This document shows positions 22,789 through 33,899 of a stretch of DNA of 64,000 bases, piece after piece. The notes below the pieces were generated by a model. That model saw nothing but the letters and a program-made list of their open reading frames with translations. It was not told where the DNA came from and made no database searches. Every line of letters begins with the position of its first letter. Position 1 is the first letter of the stretch. This DNA comes from Dichetophora obliterata (lineage: Eukaryota; Arthropoda; Insecta; Diptera; Sciomyzidae), in contig OY986437.1 in the NCBI GenBank assembly GCA_963920525.1, forward strand, positions 30,051,063-30,115,062, in the 5' to 3' direction. The translations under genes were made by a program, and so were the position numbers.

Positions 22789-23149
22789 TATTGTTCAATG
22801 AAAAAGTAAACTATGTGAAGGCAAAACAATGTATCTACGGAAGACCGCTGGGTGGAGATTTTTAACCACACGCAAACTGAAGTATTTCAATACTTTAAGT
22901 TCGCTCATTTAGTTGAGTACGCTTTTTGTCTTCGCGAGACGTTAGTTTCAGTTGACCGTGTGTTTTCAGCTATAAATGTAAGCATGGACAATTGAAAAAC
23001 CACAATTGCAAATCAAAAATTTATTGATTGTATTATATTGTAATTCTAAGTACAACTGCCAGTTCTAGTAGCTTATAAAAATATGCATTCAAAAAGTCGA
23101 CTAGGAGTGTAGAAAATGAGGAATCAGAAAGCGCATAAAAATTAAAAAA

Positions 23150-23368
23150 TATTATGTTGACTTTATATGACTTAAATACAAATTCTAAATGTTTGATAGT
23201 TTAAATCATACTCGATTTGAAATACAATTAATTGTTATAACTTTGACCTTAAGCTCAATAAACGATTTTAAACTATCAAACAACTATAATTTGTATTTAA
23301 AATCGAGTATGATTTAAACTATCAAACATTTAGAATTTGTATTTAAGTCATATAAAGTCAACATAATA
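23150..23368. repeat. Perfect 69-bp inverted repeat
   Basis: TATTATGTTGACTTTATATG.. at 23150-23218 is the exact inverse complement of 23300-23368 by my reading, with an 81-bp spacer. The spacer itself contains a second, partial inverted copy of the arm (TTTAAACTATCAAACAACTA and TTTGTATTTAAAATCG). Perfect arms imply a very recent origin, gene conversion or selection on pairing. No protein-coding role is seen. Confidence 0.9.
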
Positions 23369-23853
23369 AATATAGAGGTCATTTAGGAAAAAAATTTAAT
23401 TAAAAAATATTTAATATTTATGTGCCAATGATCTCGTTTAATATGATTTAAGATTTTTTTATCAATAAATTTTTGTTATTAAGTTTTCTCTTATACATAT
23501 TTGATTTTTTTTTTTTAGATTGTTCTTCTTTTTTGTACTGCTTTTTATTTGAATGTACTTCTTTTGCACTGCTTTTTTAATTCGAAATTCAGGTTTTTGT
23601 ACTTCTTTTTGCTCTGAAAATGTTGACCAGATTAGGCATGTCCTGCATTTCACTTTCGTTCGAAATTAAATGTGAAACCAAAACAACCTGTGCTCCAAGT
23701 TCACGTTTTATTTCACATTTTTTCGAACGTGCCAAATCGTCCGTTGTGACATGCGACAGAAAATGGTTCTTTATGATTTTGAGCCAGTCTTATTTCATTC
23801 GTTTGTTTTTCCATGAATTCAGTTCATTTGCCGGAAAAAGTTTTGTTAACATA

Positions 23854-24310
23854 AGGGGTATTCACGATGTCGTGTATTTGTCCTTATATTGAATATTTTT
23901 GATACATTTTACATTTTTAGTAAATTTTGTAAAATTACAAAAACAAAATGCACAGTGTTCAAAATGCAAACCTTGTAGCAAAAGTACAACTACGAAACCC
24001 TATTGCATTTTTTGTAAATTTCATTGTGTATTTGATCAGCTGGTCGTAAAAGTATTTCTACTCAACATGGACGAAGCTGCCGTTTACGATGTGAGTTCAT
24101 TTAATAAAACTTAATATAATTTAGTGTTTCGTTCCAACTTTTTTTATGATTTCCTACAGGTAAATGATGATTTCAATTTAAATTTTCAAACAAAAGTACG
24201 TACAAAAATCAGCTGATTTTAAAAATACAAGACTTAATTAAAGTTTCTTTCACAACAAGTTGTAAATATTGTAAAAATTTATCATAAATACAGCACATCG
24301 TGAATACCCT
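23854..24310. mobile_element. MITE, AGGGGTATTCACG ends, TA target
   Basis: The left end AGGGGTATTCACGATGTCGT and right end CACATCGTGAATACCCT are inverted repeats, extending inward (GTGTATTTG / TAAATACAG). TA lies at 23852-23853 and 24311-24312. The terminal AGGGTATTCA(C/T)G motif is shared with the family at 45201, suggesting the same transposase source. The 457-bp interior contains only short unremarkable reading frames. Confidence 0.85.
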
Positions 24311-24312
24311 TA

Positions 24313-25224
24313 AAATGTGCGTAATTGTCTATTTGAAAAAATTTTGTATATTTTTAATTAATTTTAATTTTTAAATTATTTTTTAGGGAAAAATAGTGCG
24401 TACGGAAAACGCGAGAGAGTCAGGACTAAGCAAAAACATTTTTTAAAGGTGACCGAACCTTAACAGTGAGGGACCTGCACAGAAGGATGTTATCTTCACA
24501 ATATTGAATTAGTTCGATAATTTTTCTATGCACATAATACTTTAGTATGGGATCATAAAGGGTTGGAATGATCCCAAATCATATCATATGACTCTTTATT
24601 CATTCTTTCTTTCTTACCTTTTTTCGCATTATCACTTAACAAATAAGCATAAACAAAAAAACCAACATTTTACCACATTCTAATTCTTATTTATTTCCCC
24701 ATTTATTTAATAAACGTCAATAGCTTCTCAATCATCTGTTTTTAACGTGAATTGAACTTACACAAAATTATTTGAATTGCAGCACCTCTATTTTAAATTC
24801 ACGCGTTTTACTACTTCGGTTTCGAATTGACCTCGCACGAAATCCATTTTCATACCTAGGTAAAAAGTTCCATTTTAATAAATTTATCTCTGTCAGAGTA
24901 TCTTACTACAACTAGTTACTTATCTAAAAGATCTTAAAAATAACTTCTTATTTAAGACATGTATTTAGTTTGAATTCTAGTTTGATTTTAAACATGCTCT
25001 TCAACAAAGTTGGCAACCCTTTATCCAATTTATGCTAGTGTTTAAATGGAATTTTATGCTTGTTAGCTGCTTTTATATGTTTGCTTATGTTATTCATTAA
25101 TTTCGCGAGGAAACTATTATTTGATTTGTTTTCAAAAACTGGATCAACAAATAAAGAAACAAATCAATAAATTTATTTTATATTATTAACTAACTTGCAC
25201 TTTGAATTATAAGAATAATAATGA
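24313..25224. other. Stretch with nothing recognised
   Basis: No protein similarity, RNA gene or clear repeat was seen. The composition is AT-rich with poly-T and poly-A runs. Confidence 0.45.
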
Positions 25225-25345
25225 ATAAAATTACAAGCTAAATTCGTACTTTGCAATTAGTACGAATTTAATTTCGTACAAATAGGTAATGTGGGATTGA
25301 GACTTTACTATGTTAGCGTCGTATTTACGAATTTGTCTTCACGCA
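25225..25345 (+). repeat. Dispersed repeat, copy 3
   Basis: The phrase AAGCTAAATTCGTACTTTGC, the GACTTTACTATGTTAGCGTC region and the CTTCACGCAG end match the repeats at 11.8 and 17.0 kb with more divergence. This is the most eroded of the three copies. Confidence 0.5.
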
Positions 25346-25689
25346 GTTTAACATTTTTAATACACCGGAAATTGTAACGATAATGGACCGAAAAATAAAG
25401 TGTTTTTGCTTAATTTTGTTTAATTTTTAAAAACAAAAGCATTTTCTTCAAAATATAAATTTCATTCCGGAAACATAAATTGCTATTTAACATTCTTTCA
25501 AAAAACAAAAAAACTCTGAACAAGATATATCCCAGTAAACAGTTTGACGCGCATTACTCGTATGCGGATTAAGAGAGCTTTCATCAAAGAATTTTCACCA
25601 AAAAATTACATTTGAAAAAATTATTTTGGTGGTAGTTTTCATCTCCAAACAAAGCGTGCTTCAAAACTCTCCGCTGTACCCACTGTCGC

Positions 25690-25885
25690 TATGGGTAAAA
25701 AAACTGGTTTCGGATACCTTAGTGCACTTTAAAGCCTGTAACTTAGTTGAATCTCAACCGATTTAACTGGATCCAGAAAGAAGAAACTTAGGCCTTTTGA
25801 ATGATATACAAGTTCTTAAAGAAAAATTTGCTATATCTGTGTGCATTCGTCCGGCGATCACAATTCGATTCGAAAAAATGTGAAA
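25690..25885 (+). repeat. Direct repeat, left copy
   Basis: About 190 bp starting at AAAAAACTGGTTTCGGATAC is repeated at 29268-29450 with around 90% similarity by eye (shared TTAACTGGATCCAGAAAGAA, GAAACTTAGGCCTTTT, TCTGTGTGCATT). The two copies lie in the same orientation about 3.6 kb apart. Confidence 0.85.
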
Positions 25886-25930
25886 AAGGTGGTAGTAGTC
25901 CCACCCCACTGTCCCCTACTAAAAAAAAAC

Positions 25931-26133
25931 ATGCAAAGCAAAAACAAAAATAATAATCCTATAACAAATTGGATTATTTTTGCTATCCATATAAAATTGT
26001 GATATAGCCTTTATAAAATTTGAAACACAGGTGTCGCACCTGTATATTTCTCTGAGCTGTCATTTATTTTTTTGAATATTCTGTTTGTTTGATACAATGA
26101 CTATAAGGTAGCTATGACAGCTACCTATTTTCT
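25931..26133 (+). repeat. Inverted repeat arm, left
   Basis: This arm pairs with 28326-28528. Shared segments include AATTGTGATATAGCC, TTTGAAACACAGGTGTCGCA, TTTGATACAATGACTA and ATGACAGCTACCTATTTTCT. The palindrome ACAGGTG.CGCACCTGT recurs in both arms. The two arms may be the terminal repeats of one ~2.6-kb element or two opposite copies of one short repeat. Confidence 0.85.
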
Positions 26134-26926
26134 AAAATATCTCTATTACAGCTATATCTCTAAAAAGCATCAATAAAGCATAACCATCAATATCGGTTGT
26201 ATATTAAAGTACTATTACAGTGTGTTAAAAATTTAAAATCAATTTTTTTTTGTTAGAATATGTTTCTTTAAGGTCTTAAGAATACGTATACAAAATTTTA
26301 GAAAATCAAATAGGAAAAAAGTTATAACATATATTATATTCGTATGTCGAGTGATATTCAAGAACCCTTAAATCTTTAATCGCGTTTTTCTCGAAACAAA
26401 GTTTTTCGAATCGGCTTCTAAGATATCTGGAGTTCTACTTGATCGATTTCGATGAATTTTGATTCATTGTGATCCTTACAGACTCTGTTAAGCACTAGAC
26501 CTATAAAAAGACAAAAACTTTGACAACTAGATGGCGTTAAATGCAAGCATGAGAATGTCAACAATGATTTGTTCGACCACTTTCTTCATTATACGCCACC
26601 TGGCAGTAATGTTTCAAACAACAAGTCTAAATGCATAACAGGATTATGTTTGTATGGAATATGGAATATCCGAATTTGGATGTTGGAAAAAACGCGGCTA
26701 TTTTAAGTGAACTTTCTTGAGTGCACTAAGCCGTGAATACCCATATTTAAATTTAAACGTACAAAGTATGCACGGCAACCCAAATAAACACATGTATTGA
26801 ACAAAGACATTGAGTAAGCAATAAAAATACTGCACGACACCCTGATCTTGATTTTGTGAAACATCTGATTGTGGCAAGCATTTCAATTCACAATGAGAAG
26901 AAAAACAAGATTTAAAATCTTGAGAG

Positions 26927-27105
26927 CAAGGCTCATTTATAAAGTTGTGGCACTTGAGAGAGAGCTCGGTCGAACTGTCAGAATGGATGAAAAGAAATCA
27001 AGAAAATGAATGCATAGAACAAAGAAACGAACAGTGACAGTTCAAGCAAAGGCGGAAAAAAAGTGCATTACTCTCAAGTGCCAGAAACCTTATAAATGAG
27101 CCTTG
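26927..27105. mobile_element. hAT-type MITE with 8-bp target duplication
   Basis: The inverted ends CAAGGCTCATTTATAA (left) and TTATAAATGAGCCTTG (right) continue through a TGGCACTTGAGAG / CTCTCAAGTGCCA match. The flanks carry a perfect 8-bp duplication CTTGAGAG at 26919-26926 and 27106-27113. The 8-bp duplication and short terminal repeats are the hallmark of hAT elements. At 179 bp it is non-autonomous. Confidence 0.92.
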
Positions 27106-27631
27106 CTTGAGAGTGTCTCTTCTATCGAGCCTACCTGGTTAATATGCCTTGATTGTAAGTATGTTTGAGCGAAAGCTGCTTAATCAATTTAGCTTTCATT
27201 TGAGTGTCAATATGATGCGATACACGGTCAGAGTAATGAAATAAGGCTAACCAAAAAAAAAGTGCGCCAAATTACCCCGTTTTTCCTTACTACCAGTGTT
27301 GCCGTGTTAGGGGATTTCCCCTTAGATTAGAGGATTTTTAAATGTGTTGAGGGATTTTAGAGGCAATGAATCTTTAGGGGTTTTTTAGGGAGATTTAATG
27401 TTTTTGGGGGGTATTTTCAAAATTCACCTTTATAAATAAGTTTTCTTACTTTTCCTTAAAATAATGTAAAAATTAAAGAAAAGAAAACATTGACTTCTTG
27501 GGTATTTCAGCAATAATTTATAAAAACAGCACTTAAAATTAATTACCAATCATTTCCCACTTCACTTCAAACTTGCTTCGCGCTTTACCTGCAATTAATT
27601 GATTCCGTGTAAAAACTAAAAACAAAGCAAG

Positions 27632-27715
27632 TCGGCCTTTGTAGTCTAGTGAAGAGTGCACTAGACTATCAACTCAGAAGTCCCCGGTTCGAATCCAGGT
27701 TCAGGCATGGTTCTT
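27632..27715 (+). repeat. tRNA-like sequence, probable SINE or tRNA relic
   Basis: TGTAGTCTAGTGAAGAGTGC resembles an A box and CCCGGTTCGAATCCAGG is an almost ideal B-box/T-arm. However, the candidate acceptor strands (GCCTTTG with TTCAGGC) pair at only about four positions and no good anticodon stem forms. It is therefore called a tRNA-derived relic, possibly a SINE head like those near 43.6 and 45.9 kb. Confidence 0.5.
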
Positions 27716-28325
27716 TTCGCTTTCTTTGTTCTTTACTACATTTAAGAATTATTGCAAAAAAAATCCACAGCGAAATTGTGGAAAATGTAAAATTAAAGGA
27801 CAGGAGCAACTGAAGCCTGGATATACTTGCCGAGGATAAGGCATAACACTAGCCTCTGTTGTAATCATGTTAAATTGTCTTTCAAGTTTGTTCCGCCTTA
27901 TCGATGGTTCCAATCAATTCTTCCTTTAATAATAGCTGCGTTCCTTTCACCTAAATATAATCGCGATAACAAATTTTCTCAAAGGAACCGCAAGAAAAAC
28001 GACTTGTAGAGGGCACTACCGTTGCAGTCAAAATTAAATTCAAACAAGCAATCATGATACAATAACTATTAGGTGTCATGAGAACGTGTGTCGTTCAAAA
28101 CTGTTGTGAACTGTTATGGTAGCGATACCTTAGTGAACGATGTTTTTCTCTGTATTACTCCAAACGTCAGAAAAATTGTAAATTATTTAATTTAATTATT
28201 AATATTATGCAATTATATAAATAATTTAAGTGCAATTGTTGGCTCCGCTGAATGCGTCCAATGTGTGTGCCACACGCGGTTTGTTTTGTTTTCTTTTGTT
28301 TAACATTCGATGGCCGCAGCTCGTG

Positions 28326-28528
28326 AGAAAATAGGTAGCTGTCATGGCTACCTAATAGTCATTGTATCAAACAAACAAATAATTCAAAAAATGAACTGAC
28401 AGCTCATAAAAATATACAGGTGCGGCACCTGTGTTTCAAATTTTTTAAAGGCTATATCACAATTTTATATTATAGCAAAAAAAATCCTATTTGTTATATG
28501 ATTATTATTTTTGTTTTTGCTTTGCTTG
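28326..28528 (-). repeat. Inverted repeat arm, right
   Basis: This is the inverse complement of 25931-26133 with small indels (AGAAAATAGGTAGCTGTCAT, TTGTATCAAACAAACAAATA, ACAGGTGCGGCACCTGTGTT, TTGTTTTTGCTTTGCTTG). The interval between the arms contains the hAT MITE and the tRNA-like sequence but no transposase. Confidence 0.85.
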
Positions 28529-29267
28529 TAAAAAGGGAATGGAAATTATTTTGAAGCGAATGGAACGCAGCTATTATATCCCTTCCTTTCAGGTCAAAGA
28601 CCAAACGTTGTTTGTATAAGGCGCATGCCTTGGTTCTTTGATCTTGTAGAAAAAAAAGTTATGCCCAAAAAACAGATATACCCAAAAATATATCAAAAAG
28701 TAGGAGTCCATCTCCTCTTTTCAAACGTAAGACTTAATTTTAACGTCAATTTTACATTGGACAATTGAGAACTGTGAAGCAACTTTCTGACCTTGTTAAA
28801 GACGTCCAACAGCTCAGCCCTTTAAATACATAGGCTTGCATTGCAGTTGCACTACTTTTCAGTTGCCCCGTATGAAATTTTTGTGTTTTTCGAAAAAAAA
28901 TTTTAGGGGGATTTGAAATCCAATCTAGGGGTAAATGGTGAAAGGCACCTAGCAACACATAACATAAGAGTAGTCTATCAAAATATTGTGCTATCTGGCT
29001 TAACACATGAATTTCTTTCATGGTAGAAGTTTACAAGGAGACGTGACAGCTGACTATTTTTTAAGAACGGCTACCAAAACTTGTTATTTGCCTATACAGT
29101 TCATAATTAAAACAAAGAGAGTTCACGTTTGCGAATGCCAAAATTTGGGGCAAAAATTGCACAGCGCGACAGCCCAAAATACCTGGGAAGTGATTTTTTT
29201 CTTGCAGGTCTTGTTGAGTATAAGAAGAATCTGTGTGTGAATTTTTCCAAACACCTCCAAAATCTGA

Positions 29268-29450
29268 ACCATGGGTTAAAAAACTGGTTTTGGGTACCTT
29301 AGTGCACTTTAAGGCCTGTAACTTAGTTAAATCTCAACCAATTTAACTGGATCCAGAAAGAAGAAACTTAGGCCTTTTAAATGATACACAGGTTCTTAAA
29401 GAAAACCTTGCTATGTCTGTGTGCATTTGTTCGGCAAACACAATTTCAGT
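29268..29450 (+). repeat. Direct repeat, right copy
   Basis: Second copy of the block at 25690, in the same orientation (TTAAAAAACTGGTTTTGGGT, GTAACTTAGTTAAATCTCAA, GGATCCAGAAAGAAGAAACT). Together the two copies bracket the inverted-repeat arms asymmetrically. Confidence 0.85.
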
Positions 29451-29665
29451 ACAATTTTTTCGCCTTTTTTTCAATTTTTGTGATTTTTGTATATACTATT
29501 TTGTATGATAACGATACAACTAGTGAATTACGTTATTAACTACGTTTTATAACAATCAAAACGAAACTTTGTTTTTAAAAATCGACTAGAAATTGAATTT
29601 ATTTTTAAACAAATTTCATAGATGATGAATCAAGGATTATTAATATAAAATATAAATTTATTAGA

Positions 29666-30179
29666 TACTAGCTGAACCCGGTGTGCTTCGCTACTCCCCT
29701 CGTTATGAAATAAAATTAAAAGTATTTATATATTTTTCACGCCATCGAATTTTCGAAATAAGTCCACCCCAGCGCCACCTACCGTGTCCATTTATACACA
29801 AATTATTTTCTTATGATCAAACAAACATACATTCTGAATTTCAGTTAAATTGGTCCATAAATTCAAATTTTCGATATAAGTCCACCCCAGCGCCACCTAT
29901 CGGGTCCAAATATAGCCTATGTTACCCACCGTACCAAGATGAACATTACCTCAAAATTTCATCAAAATCGGCCCAGCCGTTTTGGAGTCCGTACGTTACA
30001 TACATTGCTGAGGTCAGACGATGCTCTGTTGTTGCTTTTTGTTGTTGCTTCCAATGCAAAACTGTCAAAAATTTTGGAGAATACAACAACAACCATATTG
30101 CTCGGCCATGTGTTCGCCGAGCAAACGAGCATCGTCTGACCTCAGCACATACACACATCCTATTTTATATATATAGATT
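29666..30179 (+). repeat. Short element with TACTAGCTGA start and TATATAGATT end
   Basis: The start TACTAGCTGAACCCGGTG and end TTTATATATATAGATTA repeat the terminal phrases of the composite element at 8.0-11.6 kb. Inside are two copies of ATAAGTCCACCCCAGCGCCA about 130 bp apart and the AAAATCGGCCCAGCCGTTTT phrase. A palindromic MITE interrupts it near its right end. A 204-residue open frame across it is not a recognisable protein. Confidence 0.7.
30007..30146. mobile_element. 140-bp palindromic MITE
   Basis: GCTGAGGTCAGACGATGCTC at the left is matched by its perfect complement at the right; the middle pairs partially through repeated AACAACAA/TTGTTGTT. The flanks ACATACATT and ACATACACA agree at 7 of 9 positions, compatible with an 8-9-bp duplication in an ACAT-rich site. 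It sits inside the TACTAGCTGA element. Confidence 0.82.
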
Positions 30180-32323
30180 ATATAAGATCTATTTTATTAG
30201 ACAAATTTTGAGTAATTTTTTTTGTGATAGGAAAATTAGTTTAAAACAAATTCAAGGTAATAGTTATATAATATATCTGGCAACCATTGATTTTTAAATT
30301 TTATTTGAGATACTAATGTCAAAAATTAAATCAAAATCCTTTGATCTCAGTCAAATCGAATGAGGCGGTCAAAAATGGGTGCGCATGAATCAAACGAACA
30401 AAACAGCAAAGAGAGTAATAAAAACAAAACGATTGAAACTTCCCAGGAATAGCAAAGAAAAAAGGATACACATGAGGGAGGATTTAAAAGGAATATGAAA
30501 CGAAAATAGGAAGAGAAGGAAGAGGATAACATGTAATGAACCATTAAAAAACACAAATAATGTTAAAACATGAGACATTAGAAATCCGTTCAGCTGATGA
30601 CCCAAACTAAAGGCACAACTCGCAACGAGCTCTAAACGAGCATTAGCCGAATATGTACATAAGTACTATTGCAAATGACTTTCCATTCTTAATTTTTTAC
30701 AACGAAAATATATACAGATAAATTAAACTTTCAAACCCACCGTTTAAATCCTTTGTCAGCTGGGAACGCGTTGACATCTTGCGGCTTATGGATGCAAAAA
30801 AAATATATCACCAAAAATAAAATCCGTTTTCAATCAAGTTGTTTGTGGTGTGCCACGCGAAACAGGATTTTCAAGGGCCGTGCCGGGCTGTTCTTTGCTT
30901 CTGCTGCTGCTGAGCTGCTAAGCTGCCTGTAAAACTGGATTTGCAGCCACCGCCTGGCTGCTGCGTTCGAGTTTCTAGATTTTAATTGGGACTAAATTTA
31001 TATTTAGCACATTTGTATTGAATTTCTTAATGTTGTGATCACATTTTTCCCTAAATATTTTTTTATTCTAAATTCATTTCAACACTTTTGCATATTTTTT
31101 CTTTCACTTTCCTCTTACTAACATTTCCTTTAAGCACTTTTTGTACACTAACAACGAAAATGAATATTTTCCAATTTCCACCCTCGTTTCGGGAAAATTT
31201 TAACTTTTATTTAATCACTTTAATATTTGAAATCTTGCTGTTTCAATTATGATTTTATCTTAATTTAGCACTATTTCTTTTTTTTACATTTATAAATTTT
31301 GCAAATTCTTCTTTCGTATAAACAAATTTTTACACTTCTCATAAAAAAACAATTTCAGCAGCAACGCGCAGCGAAAATGACGCTTAACACACAACATCAA
31401 AATTGTAAATGCCAAAAAAATCAGTTGAACGCATAAATACAACGATTGAAAGCAATACGAATATAAATTGAAAGGTAATGTCAAGTGATGGAGGGCAAGA
31501 CAGGGTGACAATGCAGCAGTATTTTATATATTATGAATTCCATGATGCAATTACAAGGTAAGCACAAAGCAATAAAGCAGTTCAACCGTAATACCGTTTC
31601 CATGCTCATTAAAAGAATATGCTTTTTGCATATTCGAACATGCTTTTTCGAACTGCTTACATGCTGGCTTTTATAAGCATTTGCTCAAATCTTGACATTT
31701 GTTTGATAAATCAGTCCAGGCTAATCGCTTTTCTTATGCTATTGTCTGGAATAAAAAAAAATGTAAATGACTGTATATGCTATACATAACTACATATAGA
31801 GAAATACTTACAATCCTTTACTTATTGAATTTTTTGATTATATATGTTACTGGCATATGTCAAAAAACTAACTTCGAATTTCAGAAGTATCGACAAAACA
31901 CAGGGTGACACATACAAAAAAGCAGAATAAAAGTAGCATAAGTTGCTTTTTTCTAGTGTTATTTGTATGGAAAAAGCTGCTTTTATGTTGCGTTTACTTG
32001 CTTTTTACAAAAAAGCTCCTTTTCCCCCAGCATGAACGGGCTATGGGGCTCTTCAACAACAAAGCTGAGACGACCATAAATGTCAATATTAAAGACAAAA
32101 ACAGCAATAAGAAAAGTTAAATTCGAGCAACTGACTTTGAAATCCGAATTCAACAGAAGTAGCAGCTTAACCAGACGTTTGAATATGAAAATTCAGCACA
32201 TAATAAGCCAATTCAATACCAGAAATATAAATTTTTGGCGAGTTCAGTCTGTAGGTAAGCCAAGTGACAAAAAGAAAAGAAGACTCCCAATGAAAATAGA
32301 AACTAGCTAAGAATCGAAGACTT
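30180..32323. other. Stretch with no recognised gene
   Basis: No open frame resembles a known protein. A GC-richer patch with CTGCTGCTGCTGAGCTGCTAA near 30905-30925 differs in composition from the repeats and could be unique regulatory or untranslated sequence. Around 31.6-32.0 kb there are repeated ATGCTTTTT / AAAGCATGT-like short inverted motifs without clear ends. Confidence 0.45.
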
Positions 32324-32548
32324 TGTTGGATATTGCGATCACATATAATACCTTAAAATAAATATACTTTGATTTGAATGTATTCGTATGATTGAATTGC
32401 CTGTTTTTCAGTGGTCATATTTTTCAATTTTAATTAATTTATTCGGCTTTGCAATTTGATAAGTTCTGTTAAATAAATTTTATTTCTTTCCTGATTTATA
32501 AATAATTATTCAACATTTATTGAACCACACTGCTCATCAAGTTCAACA
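32324..32548 (+). repeat. 5' LTR of the copia-type element
   Basis: The repeat begins TGTTGGATATTGCGATCACA and ends CATCAAGTTCAACA, the TG...CA pattern of LTRs. It is clearly homologous to both LTRs of the inverted element near 54.2 and 56.3 kb. An AATAAA-containing stretch (TTAAATAAATTTTATTTC) may be the polyadenylation signal region. Confidence 0.92.
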
Positions 32549-32563
32549 GGTTATGGGCCCAGG
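32549..32563 (+). promoter_or_regulatory. Primer-binding site, copia-type (tRNA-iMet fragment)
   Basis: GGTTATGGGCCCAGG directly abuts the LTR. From established knowledge, Drosophila copia has GGTTATGGGCCCAG at this position and primes from an internal (5' half) fragment of initiator methionine tRNA instead of a tRNA 3' CCA end. The match supports placement in the copia lineage proper. Confidence 0.88.
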
Positions 32564-32677
32564 CAGTGATAGAACGAATTTTATTGAAATTCTTTAAAAT
32601 AAGAAAGACAAGGTCTTAATTAATTTTCTGCGCATAAGGGACATTCAGCGAAACGAAGCAAACCATTACGAAACAAA

Positions 32678-33289
32678 ATGGCTCAAGTTAAAGCCAAATT
32701 AGAAAAATTGAATAATACAAATTATTCAAATTGGAAATTTAAAACGGAACTCCTATTAATAAAAGTAGGTTTGTGGAAAGTTATCAAGGAAAAAGCGCCA
32801 ATAACAAATCAAGAACCGAATTCAACAACTGAACCGAATCGAGCTGAAATTGACAATTGGAATAAATTAAATGATCAAGCACGTGCGTGGATTGGTCTAT
32901 CTGTTGAAGACGATCAGCTCACACATATCCGAAAGGCTAAGTCAGCAATTGAAGCATGGAACAATTCAAAGGAATATCACGAGAAAAGTACTCTGAGTAA
33001 TAAGGTCCATTTGATGCGTTTGATTTGCTCATTAAAAATGGACGAAGGCGGTAATGCAATCGAACATATCAATCATATGCAAGAACTTTTTATAAAACTT
33101 AGTGATATTGGTGAATCGTCATTGTCAGACAAATGGAGTGTTGCAATGCTGTTGAGTAGTTTACCGCGAGGCTACGATACATTGATTACGGCTTTGGAAA
33201 CACGTCCAGAAAACGAATTGACATTTGCGTTGGTACAACAAAAAGTTATTGCTAGAATACGAACGACGATTGAACGCTGTAGATTGTGA
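32678..33289 (+). pseudogene. Gag N-terminal part, copia-type
   Basis: The 203-residue frame begins MAQVKAKLEKLNNTNYSNWK and contains the copia-type gag (UBN2/retrotran_gag) pattern: NYSNWKFKTELLL, ARAWIGLSVEDDQL, EAWN, and LMRLICSLKMDEGGNAIEHI with LLSSLPRGYDTLITALE. It runs out of frame at the natural continuation; the zinc knuckle follows in another frame, overlapping from 33225, so a frameshift has broken the polyprotein. Gag would form virus-like particles inside the cell. Confidence 0.88.
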
Positions 33290-33794
33290 TCCGAATGAAA
33301 GAGCACTAAAATCTGTGTCAAAGGAAATGAGTTGTTTTTTCTGCAAGAAATCAGGACACATTAAAGGTGAATGTGAGAAGTATAAGAAATGGAAGACTAA
33401 AAAGCAATCAGACACTAGAGAAAAATCAAGCGATAAATATATAGCGAATATTGTGAATGAAAATGAATTCTTATTTATTGCAACGAATGGTATATGGAAA
33501 GGTGGTTGGATTCTAGATTTGGGTGCAACGCTTCATATAACAAAAGACAAAAGATTCTTTGTTTCACTTGATGAACCGTACAACAGCATTATTGAAGTTG
33601 GCAATGGTGATACGGTGCAAGTCAAAGGTAAAGGTAGTGGTAAGCTAATATTTATGGATGAAAACAACAATTCAAGATGTGCAACTGCGAATGAAGTATT
33701 ATACCCACCGGATATGGTTGGAAATTTCCTTGTATTCGTTGTTTGGTTGAAAGTGGTTTCACGATTGAATTCATCAAAAATCTTTGTGAAATAA
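33225..33794 (+). pseudogene. Gag zinc knuckle and protease, copia-type (broken)
   Basis: CFFCKKSGHIKGEC (about 33334-33375) is a complete CX2CX4HX4C knuckle for RNA binding. Downstream, GGWILDLGATLHIT (about 33502-33543) is the aspartic protease active site, but the usual D-S/T-G reads D-L-G, so the protease would be dead even without the frameshifts. The frame continues through IEVGNGDTVQVKGKGSGKL and ends at a stop near 33792-33794, after which the coding similarity shifts frame. Confidence 0.88.
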
Positions 33795-33899
33795 AGTTGG
33801 ATGCAAAACAAATTGGCGTTGCTGATTTAGTAGCAAATTTGTATCGCTTATGACAATCACATACAGCGCATTCAGCTATTAAATCACATAAGGAAAATT

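Noticed and set aside
27632..27715. Functional tRNA gene
   Set aside because: The B box is good, but acceptor and anticodon stems do not form, so it was recorded as a tRNA-derived relic.
29683..30297. 204-residue open frame
   Set aside because: It crosses the TACTAGCTGA element and its inner MITE, resembles no protein, and its sequence is explained by repeats.
30347..30605. Leu/Phe/Ser-rich frames suggesting a small membrane protein
   Set aside because: Composition is explained by poly-pyrimidine low-complexity DNA; there is no start context, splice or homology support.
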